Below are positions 35,062 to 44,031 of a stretch of 64,000 nucleotides of DNA, one piece after another. The notes beneath the pieces were generated by a model, which had not been told where the DNA came from, did not search any database, and was given only the letters and a program-made list of their open reading frames with translations. Each line of letters opens with the position of its first letter. Position 1 is the stretch's first letter. The stretch lies in contig NZ_CP150290.1 of NCBI RefSeq assembly GCF_038051995.1, positions 4,516,001 through 4,580,000 of the forward strand, given 5' to 3'. The position numbers and the translations under genes are program-made. This stretch comes from Paenibacillus sp. FSL H8-0537. GTDB taxonomy: Bacteria > Bacillota > Bacilli > Paenibacillales > Paenibacillaceae.

Positions 35062-35163
35062 ATTAAAAAAAGTAATGGCTCCCCTCTACATTCCAGTCAA
35101 CTAGTGTTATAATAATTCATTATAATTGTAAAGGCTATCAGTGAAGAAGGAGGCCTTCTGGCC

Positions 35164-36777
35164 ATGACAATGAATTTATCTATTTTTGACACGACGCTGC
35201 GTGATGGTACGCAAGGAGAAGGCATCAGCCTATCAGCGGAGGACAAGCTGAAGATCGCTTTAAAGCTTGATGCACTAGGCGTTCATTATATTGAGGGCGG
35301 CAACCCGGGAAGCAATAGCAAGGATATTGAGTTTTTCGAGCGCATTAAAGCGTATAATTTGCGAGCGAAGATTACGGCATTCGGCAGTACTAGACGCAAG
35401 TTCAGTCTGGCTCACCAGGATGCTAATTTGCTTAGAATTAAAGAATCCGGCGTTCCTGCAGCGACGTTAGTTGGAAAATCTTGGGATTTCCACGTACACA
35501 CCGCTCTGCAAACGACGCTTGAAGAAAACATAGCTATGGTCTACGACTCGCTTGCTTTCCTCAAGCATAACGGTATTGAAGCGATGTTTGACGCGGAGCA
35601 TTTCTTCGACGGGTACAAGCATAACCCGGAATACGCGCTGGCTGTGCTGCGCAAGGCGCAGGAAGCGGGAACGGATTGGCTCGTGCTTTGCGATACGAAT
35701 GGCGGCACGCTGCCGGGCGAAATTCACGAAATCGTGTCGCGTGTTCGCGCCGAGCTGAATGCTCCTATCGGTATTCATACGCACAACGACTGTGAGCTCG
35801 CCGTTGCCAACTCGCTTGCTGCCGTGCAAGCCGGAGCTCGTCAAATACAAGGTACGATCAATGGGTATGGCGAACGCTGCGGCAATGCCAACCTTTGTTC
35901 GATTATTCCCAATTTGCAGCTTAAAATGGGCTATAACTGTTTGCCGGATGACAAGCTGAGCACGCTAACAGGAACCGCACGTTTTGTCAGTGAAATTGCC
36001 AACGTTCATATGCCTGTAGGACAGCCTTATGTCGGCAATGCAGCTTTCGCCCATAAAGGCGGCATTCACGTGTCAGCGATTATGAAGGATTCCAAAACCT
36101 ATGAGCATATCGCGCCGGAACTCGTTGGCAACAAACAGCGCATACTCGTCTCCGAGCTGGCAGGCCAAAGCAACATCATATCCAAGGCCCAGGAGCTTGG
36201 CCTCGATGTGAATGCCAACAACGAGAAAACGAAGCAAATTATGGAGCGGATTAAAGACTTGGAGCATCAAGGCTATCAATTTGAAGGTGCTGATGCATCG
36301 CTTGAGCTGCTGCTTAGAGAAGCTTTTGGCGAGGTCGAAGAAATTTTCACGGTCGAGTCCTTTAAAATGCTGGTGGAAAACTCGCAAGGCGCGCTCCGCA
36401 CCGAGGCGATCGTCAAGCTGAACGTTGGCGGCGAGCAGGTTTACACCGCTGCGGAAGGCAACGGCCCTGTCAACGCGCTTGATAACGCCTTAAGAAAGGC
36501 TCTCGTGCAGTTTTATCCAAAAATCAAGCAGATCCATTTGTCCGACTACAAAGTTCGTGTAATCGACGAGAAAGACGCTACAGCCGCTAAAGTGCGCGTA
36601 CTTGTAGAGTCTACTAGCATCGACAACACATGGAGCACCGTAGGAGTTTCTAACAATGTAATCGAAGCAAGCTGGGAAGCATTGGTTGACGGCATTCGCT
36701 ACGCTCTGCTTAACATGGGCAAACCCGATGCTATTGATGCCCCTGTAACCGAGCAGCATGGACTAGTAAACCATTAA
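35164..36777 (+). CDS. cimA: (R)-citramalate synthase
   Basis: 537 residues, HMG-like/LeuA-type TIM barrel: FDTTLRDGTQGEGISLS, then HTHNDCELAVANSLAAVQAG (metal-site His) and GTINGYGERCGNANL. A C-terminal LeuA regulatory (dimer) domain follows. CimA condenses pyruvate and acetyl-CoA to citramalate for isoleucine synthesis; the closely related homocitrate synthase is a possible alternative. AGGAGG lies 9 bases before the ATG. Monocistronic with a strong terminator. Confidence 0.92.
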   Translation: MTMNLSIFDTTLRDGTQGEGISLSAEDKLKIALKLDALGVHYIEGGNPGSNSKDIEFFERIKAYNLRAKITAFGSTRRKFSLAHQDANLLRIKESGVPAATLVGKSWDFHVHTALQTTLEENIAMVYDSLAFLKHNGIEAMFDAEHFFDGYKHNPEYALAVLRKAQEAGTDWLVLCDTNGGTLPGEIHEIVSRVRAELNAPIGIHTHNDCELAVANSLAAVQAGARQIQGTINGYGERCGNANLCSIIPNLQLKMGYNCLPDDKLSTLTGTARFVSEIANVHMPVGQPYVGNAAFAHKGGIHVSAIMKDSKTYEHIAPELVGNKQRILVSELAGQSNIISKAQELGLDVNANNEKTKQIMERIKDLEHQGYQFEGADASLELLLREAFGEVEEIFTVESFKMLVENSQGALRTEAIVKLNVGGEQVYTAAEGNGPVNALDNALRKALVQFYPKIKQIHLSDYKVRVIDEKDATAAKVRVLVESTSIDNTWSTVGVSNNVIEASWEALVDGIRYALLNMGKPDAIDAPVTEQHGLVNH

Positions 36778-36810
36778 TTTAGCGCATAAGAGGCAGCTGT
36801 AACGATAATA

Positions 36811-36865
36811 AAGGGCATTCCGCAAGCCATAAGTAATAACTGGCTTGCAGGAATGCCCTTTTTTT
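36811..36865 (+). terminator. Terminator after cimA
   Basis: AAGGGCATTCC-GCAAGCCA and TGGCTTGCAGGAATGCCCTT with a T7 run. Confidence 0.9.
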
Positions 36866-36914
36866 AATATAGGAAAGTATATGATTTTTCTATCCTTTCT
36901 CTATATTCCAACCT

Positions 36915-36960
36915 CGAAACGGTAGCTTTGCCGCCAGAGGACGGCGACAGACATTTACGG
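36915..36960. repeat. Intergenic palindromic repeat, member 6
   Basis: CGAAACGGTAGCTTTGCCGCCAGAGGACGGCGACAGACATTTACGG (46 bases) is the more degenerate family member. It is preceded by AATATAGGAAAG...TATCCTTTCTCTATATT at about 36867-36907. Confidence 0.65.
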
Positions 36961-37021
36961 TTGTGTTTTGATAAAATGGTCGAACGCTATTTTTGCAGGC
37001 AGCTCCAATGATGCTCCCTTC

Positions 37022-37933
37022 TTAAGCGGCTGTCTCCGCAGCAACTGCTCTGTACCGGGCCCTTAGTCGAAAAAACATGCCCATGCTGGCAATCGTCAAA
37101 AAGCTTCCAATAAGCTGCGCAGTATTTAAATATTCATTAAGCAGAAAATAAGCCAAAATCATGGCCAGCACCGGCTCGCCGATAATCGCCATCGAAACGT
37201 TCGTCGCCCCAATGTGCTTCAGCAGCATATTAAACACCAAATGTCCGAAGATCGTCGGAATAATCGCAAGCAAGACGAAATACATCCATTCCTCCGCAGC
37301 ATACCCCGTCAATGCAATTTGATTGACGAGATTGTAAATGAACATGACTGTTCCTGCAATCAAAAAAACCATTAAGCTATAAAGATTCGAGGGCAGGCTG
37401 CTGCTGACCTTTTGCCCAGCTATCATATACACGGCAACCGCCATCGTTCCGAGCAAGGACAATAAATCGCCAAATAATGCCTCACGCGAAATTCCGATAT
37501 CGCCCCAAGCGATAACGAAGGAGCCCAATACCGCCATCGCCATACAAAGGCTGCCGGCTATCGTCTGGCGCTCTTTAAATAGAAGAAACGAGCCAAGCAT
37601 CACAAAAAATGGCTGCAGCGTTATAAATACCATGGAGCTTGCAACAGACGTATATTTCAGCGATTCCATCCACAACAAAAAATGCAGGCCGAGAAAAAAG
37701 CCTGCACAACTTAAAACCATCCACTCTTTGCCGGTTAGCCGAATCGTTCGCAGCACCTTCCACGGTACAAGCGGCAGCATAATAACGACGGTAATTAATA
37801 ACCGGTACATCCCTGCCACCGAGGAAGGGGCACTTGAAAACTTGATAATAATCGACGATACCGCAACAGCCAAAACGGCAATAAACAGCCATACATAAGG
37901 GTGGAGCCATAATTTCTTCTTTTCTGTATTCAT
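37022..37933 (-). CDS. EamA/DMT-family permease
   Basis: 303 residues with ten predicted membrane helices in two EamA repeats; LYSLMVFLIAGTVMFIYNL, then GATNVSMAIIGEPVLAMILAYFLLNEYL is typical of the second repeat. It would carry metabolites or amino acids; substrate unknown. The ORF opens at 38044, but the first 37 codons overlap the next gene's end, so ATG 37933 (MNTEKKKLW) is chosen, 25 bases after that stop. Likely cotranscribed with the ResA-like gene upstream. Confidence 0.88.
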   Translation of the reverse strand: MNTEKKKLWLHPYVWLFIAVLAVAVSSIIIKFSSAPSSVAGMYRLLITVVIMLPLVPWKVLRTIRLTGKEWMVLSCAGFFLGLHFLLWMESLKYTSVASSMVFITLQPFFVMLGSFLLFKERQTIAGSLCMAMAVLGSFVIAWGDIGISREALFGDLLSLLGTMAVAVYMIAGQKVSSSLPSNLYSLMVFLIAGTVMFIYNLVNQIALTGYAAEEWMYFVLLAIIPTIFGHLVFNMLLKHIGATNVSMAIIGEPVLAMILAYFLLNEYLNTAQLIGSFLTIASMGMFFRLRARYRAVAAETAA

Positions 37934-37958
37934 TGTTCGTGCAGGCTCCCTTATCTGC

Positions 37959-38489
37959 TTATGAATATTTTTCAATGAGACGATCCCATTCCGAAAGCGG
38001 AATGACTCCATTGATTCTTTCGCGAATGACACCTTTGGAGTCAATTAGAAACGTCGTCGGAAAAGTATTTACCTTGTATTCCTTCGTGACATCTCCCTCA
38101 CGATCCATCAGAATGGTAAACGTGAATTCATGATCCGCCACAAATTGCCTAGCCGCGCGCTCTTTGTCAAACTTAGTTGAATTAACGCCATACATTGCGA
38201 TTTTATCCCCGTACTTCTCATGAAGCTCCTGCAAATCAGGCGCCTCCAGCTCACAAGGGCCACACCATGACGCCCAAAAATTCACGAAGCTAAGCTTGCC
38301 CTGCTCGCCACCGATTTTGTACATCTGCTCATCAAGCGCCTGAAGCTCAAATTGCTGGGCAGAATATCCCGCTTTCGGCTTAAAATCTCCGGAAGCAGCA
38401 ATAATTGCGCTGTCTTTCTCCATATATTGCGAAATGGCCAAGCCTGCCAGCACAAAAGCTACTATAAACCATGCGGACGCCTTCTTCAT
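37959..38489 (-). CDS. Thioredoxin-like protein, ResA/TlpA family
   Basis: 176 residues. N-terminal membrane anchor (about 5-21), then a thioredoxin fold with WCGPC (C76, C79) and TFPTTFLIDSKG. It is an extracytoplasmic thiol reductase; ResA reduces apocytochrome c, but the partner here is unknown. AGGAGG-N9 lies before ATG 38489; a start at 38516 is less likely. Confidence 0.9.
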   Translation of the reverse strand: MKKASAWFIVAFVLAGLAISQYMEKDSAIIAASGDFKPKAGYSAQQFELQALDEQMYKIGGEQGKLSFVNFWASWCGPCELEAPDLQELHEKYGDKIAMYGVNSTKFDKERAARQFVADHEFTFTILMDREGDVTKEYKVNTFPTTFLIDSKGVIRERINGVIPLSEWDRLIEKYS

Positions 38490-38685
38490 TTTCCCAAATC
38501 CTCCTGCCAAATTCATGCTTTTATCTGCTTCTATCGTAACATGTCCGGCAAGACAAGCTCAAGAAAAACAGCTTTCCTTCATTAAACCGTCATATCCGCC
38601 ATGTTTTCCCCTTTTATTTTAGGTTAAAATAAATCAAATCATACCTATTCGATATAGAATATACAATTGACGGGAGGAAATTTGC

Positions 38686-39114
38686 GTGCAGTTGCAGCTA
38701 CTACATATAACAACACAGGCTTATGATCGGCTCATTGCCTCATGCCGGGAAGCATTGCCCATGGAAGCCTGTGGGATTTTGACAGGTGAAAGAGATATCG
38801 GCAAAATAGTGGACGTGACCGCTATTGCCAACGTCCATTCTTCCCCTGCCACCGCCTTCGCTTTCGCTCCAGACGATTGGGTAAAGGCTTATTACCGCAT
38901 GCAAAAAAGCCGGCAATCTCTGCTCGGCTTCTTTCACTCTCACCCAACGTCGCATCCCCATCCTTCAACTGCTGATGGGCTGGGCCTCCATTCGGATGAT
39001 TTATTATTGTCGTATTGGATTATTTCTTTGCAGCAGCCTTTGCAGCCTGAAATAAAGGCTTATTGCTACATGAACGGATGCTTCCAGTCATTGCAATGGG
39101 CTATCGCTGACTGA
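38686..39114 (+). CDS. JAMM/MPN metalloprotease-like protein
   Basis: 142 residues. Clear JAMM motif: E27 (PMEACGIL), H84-S-H86-P, S94 and D97, with the usual H-x10-D spacing. Such prokaryotic proteins cleave isopeptide or C-terminal bonds, for example ubiquitin-like or siderophore-tail substrates; no partner gene was seen nearby. GTG start with GGAGGAAAT upstream. It overlaps the convergent exonuclease gene by 14 bases. Confidence 0.88.
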   Translation: MQLQLLHITTQAYDRLIASCREALPMEACGILTGERDIGKIVDVTAIANVHSSPATAFAFAPDDWVKAYYRMQKSRQSLLGFFHSHPTSHPHPSTADGLGLHSDDLLLSYWIISLQQPLQPEIKAYCYMNGCFQSLQWAIAD

Positions 39115-39844
39115 GATAAGCATACAGGTCACCCAGCGTATTTATATTCCGCTCAAAAATACGCCGCAGATACGCCTGCCACAATTCCGCCGTCATTAAA
39201 GAATCCTCCAGCGCGTGATGCCGCTGTGTAATTGTAATGCCGCTGTCCTCCAGCAAATCATCAAGCGCGTAGCTATCACGCTTCGGCTCCAGCCACTTGG
39301 CAACCATCATCGTATCTAATACACGGTGGTTTAAGTTAACCTTCGACGTTCGCCATAGCGCAGCGTTGAGAAATTGCTTATCATGTCCGGAAGCATGGGC
39401 AACGAGCGGCCGCTTGCCGACAAACTCCATGAAGTCATGCAGTACCTGCATTAAATCAGGGGCATCCTCTACCATTTCATTCGTAATGCCCGTTAGCTCC
39501 ACAATAGCCCGCGGAATGCGGCGCTTTGGATTAACGAGGCTGTAGAACGTCTCCGAGGAATAAATTTCGCTCCCCCGCATTAATACGGCGCCAAAGGAAA
39601 TAATTTCATCTCCATTCGACGGGTAAAATCCCGTTGTCTCCAAGTCGAACACGATAAACTCCATTTCTCTAAGCAGCATGTCAAGCGGAGATTGCTTGCG
39701 CTGCTCTTTGTTGACAGAGCGAATAAAAGCCATTTGCTGGGCGTTTTGCGATCCCAGCATTGAGGCTATGGCCGGCGTAAAGCCGCCCATTTTATATAAG
39801 CTCCACATCCGTCCCACGCCTTTAGGTTCCTTCATAATCTCCAT
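39101..39844 (-). CDS. DnaQ-like 3'-5' exonuclease
   Basis: 247 residues. DEDDh motif: FDLETTG (D67, E69), a middle HASGHDKQFL and a C-terminal HHALEDSLMTAEL. An extra N-terminal ~60 residues precede the exonuclease. It could proofread or degrade RNA; function unknown. It is 8 bases downstream of the DUF294 gene and overlaps the convergent JAMM gene at the 3' end. Confidence 0.9.
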   Translation of the reverse strand: MEIMKEPKGVGRMWSLYKMGGFTPAIASMLGSQNAQQMAFIRSVNKEQRKQSPLDMLLREMEFIVFDLETTGFYPSNGDEIISFGAVLMRGSEIYSSETFYSLVNPKRRIPRAIVELTGITNEMVEDAPDLMQVLHDFMEFVGKRPLVAHASGHDKQFLNAALWRTSKVNLNHRVLDTMMVAKWLEPKRDSYALDDLLEDSGITITQRHHALEDSLMTAELWQAYLRRIFERNINTLGDLYAYLSQR

Positions 39845-39852
39845 CCACCGCC

Positions 39853-40920
39853 TTACACAAGCCTTCCCGTCGTGGTTTTATACACTTTGCGCTGCAGCTT
39901 CTTGCCCAGCCGCAAGCTTTTCTTTAATTGATCTTTCATCTCTTTAGTCAGCTTGCGAGAAGCTACTTTGCCATTGTTGCCATACCAGCCGTTTTCCGAG
40001 CTTTCAATTGATAACAGCCGAAGCTTAAGAATAAAGAGAAAAGCCTGCTCACATTGCTTTGCTTCCTGCTCCGAAAGCTCCTTTTCTTCCAAAAGCCTCC
40101 GCATGCGATCCATCGTAGAAGACTCGCGAATGCCTCGCTGTATCGATAACAAACGAATCGCGTTGACCATAGGAATGTAGGCCCCATATTTAATGTCCAG
40201 ACTGCCTGCATCCTCTCCATATTGCTCCTTGAGCAAATGGCCGAATACGCCAAGCAGCATTTTGTGCCTCATCGTATTTTCCAGCATGCGTCTAATAATA
40301 ATCGGCGTTGCCAGCATGTCGGTGAAAAAAATATCCTTAAATTTCCGCATGAGCAGCTCGCTTCCAAAAATACAGCGTGCATCCGCTATAATTAGCAAAT
40401 AACGAACAGCCTCCCAGCTCGGCTCCTTAAACCACAGGTTAATTTGCTCCTCCCATGCTGATAGTGATTTGCACCACTCGGGGTTGCTGCTGATTACCTC
40501 TCCCTCACATGGAGGATATCCAGCTGTTTGGAGGTAGCTGACAATTAACGCTGATAATTCATTAAAATAACGCTGCACATACGGCTCATCACCAACTGTA
40601 TTCTCATAAACAATGCCGCTGTCCTGATCGCTGGACAAGGTTTGCTCTTCCCTGCCTCCGCTGCCGAATAATAAATAGGCGTAAGGCACGGGAGGAGAAC
40701 CCTTCCCCATCCGTGCCATTTCCGCTTCTGCGAGTGCAATTGCCCGGCTGATCACCGAATCATGCATCTCATTCAATTGTTCATTAAACTGTTCGACAGG
40801 GCTTGCAAGGAGAGCTTCCTTCATCCGATCATGTACCTGATCCCGCAAGCTGCGCAGCGTGCCCACCTCTCCGGCTGAGCCGATCTGCTCCAGCAGCTCC
40901 ACATGCACAGGGTCTGTCAT
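39853..40920 (-). CDS. DUF294 nucleotidyltransferase-like protein
   Basis: 355 residues. The nucleotidyltransferase signature LLFGSGGREEQTLSSDQDSG (G86-S-G-G-R90, D98/D100) matches the DUF294 domain related to GlnD uridylyltransferase; a helical C-terminal region (about 200-340) follows. Neither GlnD HD nor ACT domains are visible. It stands between an ammonium transporter and a DnaQ-like exonuclease. GGGGAG is before ATG. Cotranscribed with the exonuclease, and perhaps with amtB (34-base gap). Confidence 0.88.
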   Translation of the reverse strand: MTDPVHVELLEQIGSAGEVGTLRSLRDQVHDRMKEALLASPVEQFNEQLNEMHDSVISRAIALAEAEMARMGKGSPPVPYAYLLFGSGGREEQTLSSDQDSGIVYENTVGDEPYVQRYFNELSALIVSYLQTAGYPPCEGEVISSNPEWCKSLSAWEEQINLWFKEPSWEAVRYLLIIADARCIFGSELLMRKFKDIFFTDMLATPIIIRRMLENTMRHKMLLGVFGHLLKEQYGEDAGSLDIKYGAYIPMVNAIRLLSIQRGIRESSTMDRMRRLLEEKELSEQEAKQCEQAFLFILKLRLLSIESSENGWYGNNGKVASRKLTKEMKDQLKKSLRLGKKLQRKVYKTTTGRLV

Positions 40921-40954
40921 CTGAGTCTCTCCCCTTTAAATCGCCCTTATAATA

Positions 40955-42325
40955 TTAACCGTGCAGGTTTTGTCCTGCTTTTTTCATTTGCTCAGGATAA
41001 CCATAAGCGCCATGCTCACTAAGGTCAAGACCTACAATTTCTTGCTCCTCTGTTACACGGAAGCCCATAACCAGCTTCATAACGCCAAGTACCAGAAACG
41101 ATGCTGCAAGAACGAATGCGCCGCATACAACAACGCTCTCGAATTGGACCCACAATTGTTTCCAGCTGCCAGTATCGATAAGACCACCTTGGCCTACGCC
41201 AACTTTATCTGCCAGTAATTGTGTTGCAAAAATACCGTTAGCCAGCGTACCCCAAATACCAGCTGCACCGTGAACCGACATTGCATAGATCGGATCGTCG
41301 ATTTTCATTTTTTCGAAAAACTTTGCGCTGTAGAATACAAGCACGCCAGCTACTAGACCAATAACAACTGCTGCCCATGGATCAACGAATGCACAGGAAG
41401 CTGTAATCGCAACAAGACCAGCTAGTGTACCGTTCAATGTCGTTGTAATATCAGCCTTGCCTGTTACAGCCCACGAAATGAGCAGTGAGGAAACCGCACC
41501 GGCACCGGCGCCCAGCATCGTTGTAAATGCTACGTAACCAAAGAATCCATCGCCGATTGCTAACGTACTGCCTGCGTTAAAGCCGAACCAGCCAACCCAC
41601 AGTAGCAATACCGATAGAGCTGTGTACACTTGGTTATGACCAGCAATTTCATTGGCAGAGCCATCTTTATTGAACTTGCCAATACGAGGCTTAAGTAAAA
41701 TGGTTGCTGCCAAAGCTGCCAAGGCGCCGGATAAATGGACGACCGTCGAACCGGCAAAGTCTTGTGCACCATCTTCCGCCAGCCAACCGCCGCCCCAGAT
41801 CCAGTGAGCAACTACCGGATAGATCGCAGCAATGTAGATAACGGTGAAAATAAGGTATGAGGACAATTTAGCACGTTCCGCAAAGCCGCCCCATGCGATG
41901 GAAAGCGATACTGCTGCGAAAGCTAGTTGGAACAGGAAGAAAATTGTTGTTGGAAGTCCGTCGTCCACACTTGTAATGGCTGGATTAAAGAAGAAATCAC
42001 CCCAGCCAATAAGGCTGCTCGTACCGCCATCGGCATTAGCCGTTCCGAAAGCAATACCGTAACCGACAGCCCAGTAAATCAAACCTGCAAGACCAGCTGT
42101 GAAAATCGTTTTGCCAGCAACGTGGCCAGCATTTTTCATTCTGGTCGAACCTGTTTCCAAAAGAATAAACCCGCCTTGCATGAGCAAAACTAATACGAAT
42201 GCTACCATGACCCACAAGGAGTTGACGCCCATGTTCAATGTTGCATTGGATGGGTCATTCGCAAAAGCCATTGCCGGGAATACTAAGCACATTGCCCCTA
42301 GTGTGAATAACATCTTTCTAATCAT
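40955..42325 (-). CDS. amtB: Ammonium transporter (Amt/MEP family)
   Basis: 456 residues. Signal peptide (about 1-24, ending AMAFAND) followed by about 11 helices; key motifs GGFILLETGSTRMKNAGHV, AGSTVVHLSGALAALAAT (His pair) and FNAGSTLA. The start at 42325 has GGGAGTGG upstream. No glnK/glnB gene lies next to it. A consensus promoter and a nitrogen-control box lie upstream, so induction on nitrogen limitation is likely. Confidence 0.96.
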   Translation of the reverse strand: MIRKMLFTLGAMCLVFPAMAFANDPSNATLNMGVNSLWVMVAFVLVLLMQGGFILLETGSTRMKNAGHVAGKTIFTAGLAGLIYWAVGYGIAFGTANADGGTSSLIGWGDFFFNPAITSVDDGLPTTIFFLFQLAFAAVSLSIAWGGFAERAKLSSYLIFTVIYIAAIYPVVAHWIWGGGWLAEDGAQDFAGSTVVHLSGALAALAATILLKPRIGKFNKDGSANEIAGHNQVYTALSVLLLWVGWFGFNAGSTLAIGDGFFGYVAFTTMLGAGAGAVSSLLISWAVTGKADITTTLNGTLAGLVAITASCAFVDPWAAVVIGLVAGVLVFYSAKFFEKMKIDDPIYAMSVHGAAGIWGTLANGIFATQLLADKVGVGQGGLIDTGSWKQLWVQFESVVVCGAFVLAASFLVLGVMKLVMGFRVTEEQEIVGLDLSEHGAYGYPEQMKKAGQNLHG

Positions 42326-42342
42326 TACGACCACTCCCTATG

Positions 42343-42359
42343 CGTTATGTTTCCTAACA
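42343..42359. promoter_or_regulatory. Near-match GlnR/TnrA box in the amtB leader
   Basis: Read on the minus strand: TGTTA-GGAAACA-TAACG, one base from the TGTNA-N7-TNACA pattern. It lies downstream of the predicted transcript start, where a bound repressor would block transcription. Confidence 0.55.
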
Positions 42360-42380
42360 TTTCAGGAAAGACTTAATGTC

Positions 42381-42409
42381 ATTATAGTCAGTATAGTCGC
42401 ATTTGACAA
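42381..42409 (-). promoter_or_regulatory. Promoter of amtB
   Basis: TTGTCA (42404-42409), 17-base spacer and TATAAT (42381-42386) on the minus strand. Confidence 0.75.
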
Positions 42410-42466
42410 TACGTTTTATTCTATTTTCAAAAAAAATCTAACATTCCGCCTCAAGAAAGCGATTAA

Positions 42467-42483
42467 TGTTAAGTTTTTTCACA
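42467..42483. promoter_or_regulatory. Perfect GlnR/TnrA box between amtB and merR
   Basis: TGTTA-AGTTTTT-TCACA fits TGTNA-N7-TNACA exactly. It lies about 95 bases upstream of the predicted amtB transcript start, farther than typical TnrA activator sites. Confidence 0.7.
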
Positions 42484-42670
42484 GTCCCTGCCTGATCTTG
42501 GCAGCTTTTGTCGCGCTGAAGTTTAACCTTTGTGCTTTTCACCTTCTATTATAGGAAGCATCTTCCTAGGCATAATTCTCCTGCACTCACATATCCATGT
42601 CATACGTTTGACTGTATGGTTACTTTCCGATTATCATTAAATATAGACATATATAGATAGAGGAAAGAAG

Positions 42671-43120
42671 GTGAACGGATTGGAATCTGCTGAACGTTAT
42701 AAAATTGGAGAACTCGCTAAACTGGCCAACATCAGTCCGCGAACAATTGACTATTATACTTCAATGGGACTTATTGAACCGGCGGAACGCTCTTCTACGA
42801 ACTACCGCTTGTATAATTCTGAAACATTGATCCGTTTGAAACGTATTGATCAAATGAAGCAAAACAAGCACACGCTTGAAGAAATTAAACATTCATTAGC
42901 GCAGTGGGATAGCGTAACTGCTGAAGAGCAGGTATCGCGCAAGCTAACCGACCTACAGCTTCGTCTAAGCGAGCTGGAACGCGAGGTTAAAGACTTGGAG
43001 CCTGTAATCAAGCAAATGAAGCCACGCCAGGCTAACAAGCTCTACACTCGTCTCATGCCACAAACGGCAGCTTGTATAGAAGCGCTAATGCTGCTGCTAA
43101 ACAAGGGAAATTTTATGTAA
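42671..43120 (+). CDS. MerR-family transcriptional regulator
   Basis: 149 residues. N-terminal HTH with wing (YKIGELAKLANISPRTIDYY, then YRLYNSE), coiled-coil dimer region (about 75-120) and a short C-terminus without the cysteines of metal sensors. It is not GlnR by sequence (DNA-binding helix differs), but it lies divergent from amtB. Start GTG 42671 (AGGAAAGAAG before it) or TTG 42680 (AAGGTG before it). Target and ligand unknown. Confidence 0.88.
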   Translation: MNGLESAERYKIGELAKLANISPRTIDYYTSMGLIEPAERSSTNYRLYNSETLIRLKRIDQMKQNKHTLEEIKHSLAQWDSVTAEEQVSRKLTDLQLRLSELEREVKDLEPVIKQMKPRQANKLYTRLMPQTAACIEALMLLLNKGNFM

Positions 43121-43185
43121 GTTGTACAATCATAGCTTCTCCCCTTGATTGGTAAGTCAAAATTATCATTTGGAGGAATGACGTT

Positions 43186-43869
43186 ATGTTTTTTCACAAA
43201 ATGGACATTCTCATCCTAATCGCTTTCGCTTTATCGATTTGGGCGCAATTTAGGGTTAAAGGAACGTTCAAAACCTGGTCTACCGTTCGCTCCATGAGCG
43301 GACTAACCGGCTACCAGGCCGCACGCAAAATGCTCGATGCTAATGGGCTGCAGCATGTACAGATTGAACCTGTACGAGGCACCCTAAGCGATCATTATGA
43401 TCCAATATCACGTAAAGTACGACTTTCCGAGCATGTTTATTATGAAAACTCCATATCCGCCTTGTCCGTTGCCTGCCATGAGGTCGGCCATGCGATTCAG
43501 CATAAGGCGAATTATCCGATGCTGGCGCTGCGCCATCGCATTTTCCCGGTCGTTAACATCGCATCCGGCATTGCTCCATTCATGCTGATCGCCGGATTTT
43601 TGCTGCAACAGGCTAATCTGATTGGTCTTGGCATCATCTTCTTCTCTGTAGCAGTAGCCTTTCAGGTTATTACACTGCCCGTTGAATTTAATGCAAGCAA
43701 CCGTGCCCGCCATATTATGATTGCCGAAGGCTTTATAACGAATGAAGAAGAACGCGGTGTCGCCAAAGTTCTGAACGCTGCCGCTCTCACTTACGTAGCA
43801 GCCGCGCTCATCTCCCTGCTGGAGCTCGTCAAATATATTATGATCTTCACATCATCAAACCGGGAATGA
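43186..43869 (+). CDS. YugP-family membrane zinc metallopeptidase
   Basis: 227 residues. Zinc site H98-E-V-G-H102 (SVACHEVGHAIQHK) and later EFNAS (acid third ligand), with membrane segments at about 7-20, 118-145, 149-170 and 200-225. This is the PF04298 neutral zinc metallopeptidase type. Substrates unknown. GGAGGAATGACGTT precedes the ATG. Followed by a terminator. Confidence 0.92.
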   Translation: MFFHKMDILILIAFALSIWAQFRVKGTFKTWSTVRSMSGLTGYQAARKMLDANGLQHVQIEPVRGTLSDHYDPISRKVRLSEHVYYENSISALSVACHEVGHAIQHKANYPMLALRHRIFPVVNIASGIAPFMLIAGFLLQQANLIGLGIIFFSVAVAFQVITLPVEFNASNRARHIMIAEGFITNEEERGVAKVLNAAALTYVAAALISLLELVKYIMIFTSSNRE

Positions 43870-43898
43870 CTAGCTTACAGACTAACATGATCAACTCA

Positions 43899-43943
43899 GA
43901 AGAGTGGGCCCGCCTAAGTAATAGGCAGGTCCACTCTTCTTTT
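43899..43943 (+). terminator. Terminator after yugP-like gene
   Basis: AGAAGAGTGG-GCC and its complement GG-CCACTCTTCT, then TTTC. Confidence 0.85.
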
Positions 43944-43949
43944 CACGCA

Positions 43950-44005
43950 AAAAAAAGAACCGCTGCAGCAGCCAGAATAAAATTGGCGCCTGCAGCGGTT
44001 CTTTC
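43950..44005 (-). terminator. Terminator after LysR gene
   Basis: Perfect 15-bp stem AAAGAACCGCTGCAG / CTGCAGCGGTTCTTT, T run on the minus strand. Confidence 0.9.
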
Positions 44006-44031
44006 TCCTATAACCTATAACTGTTCTTGCT

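Noticed and set aside
40955..43120. MerR regulator as GlnR
   Set aside because: The DNA-binding helix and C-terminus do not match GlnR; called only MerR family.
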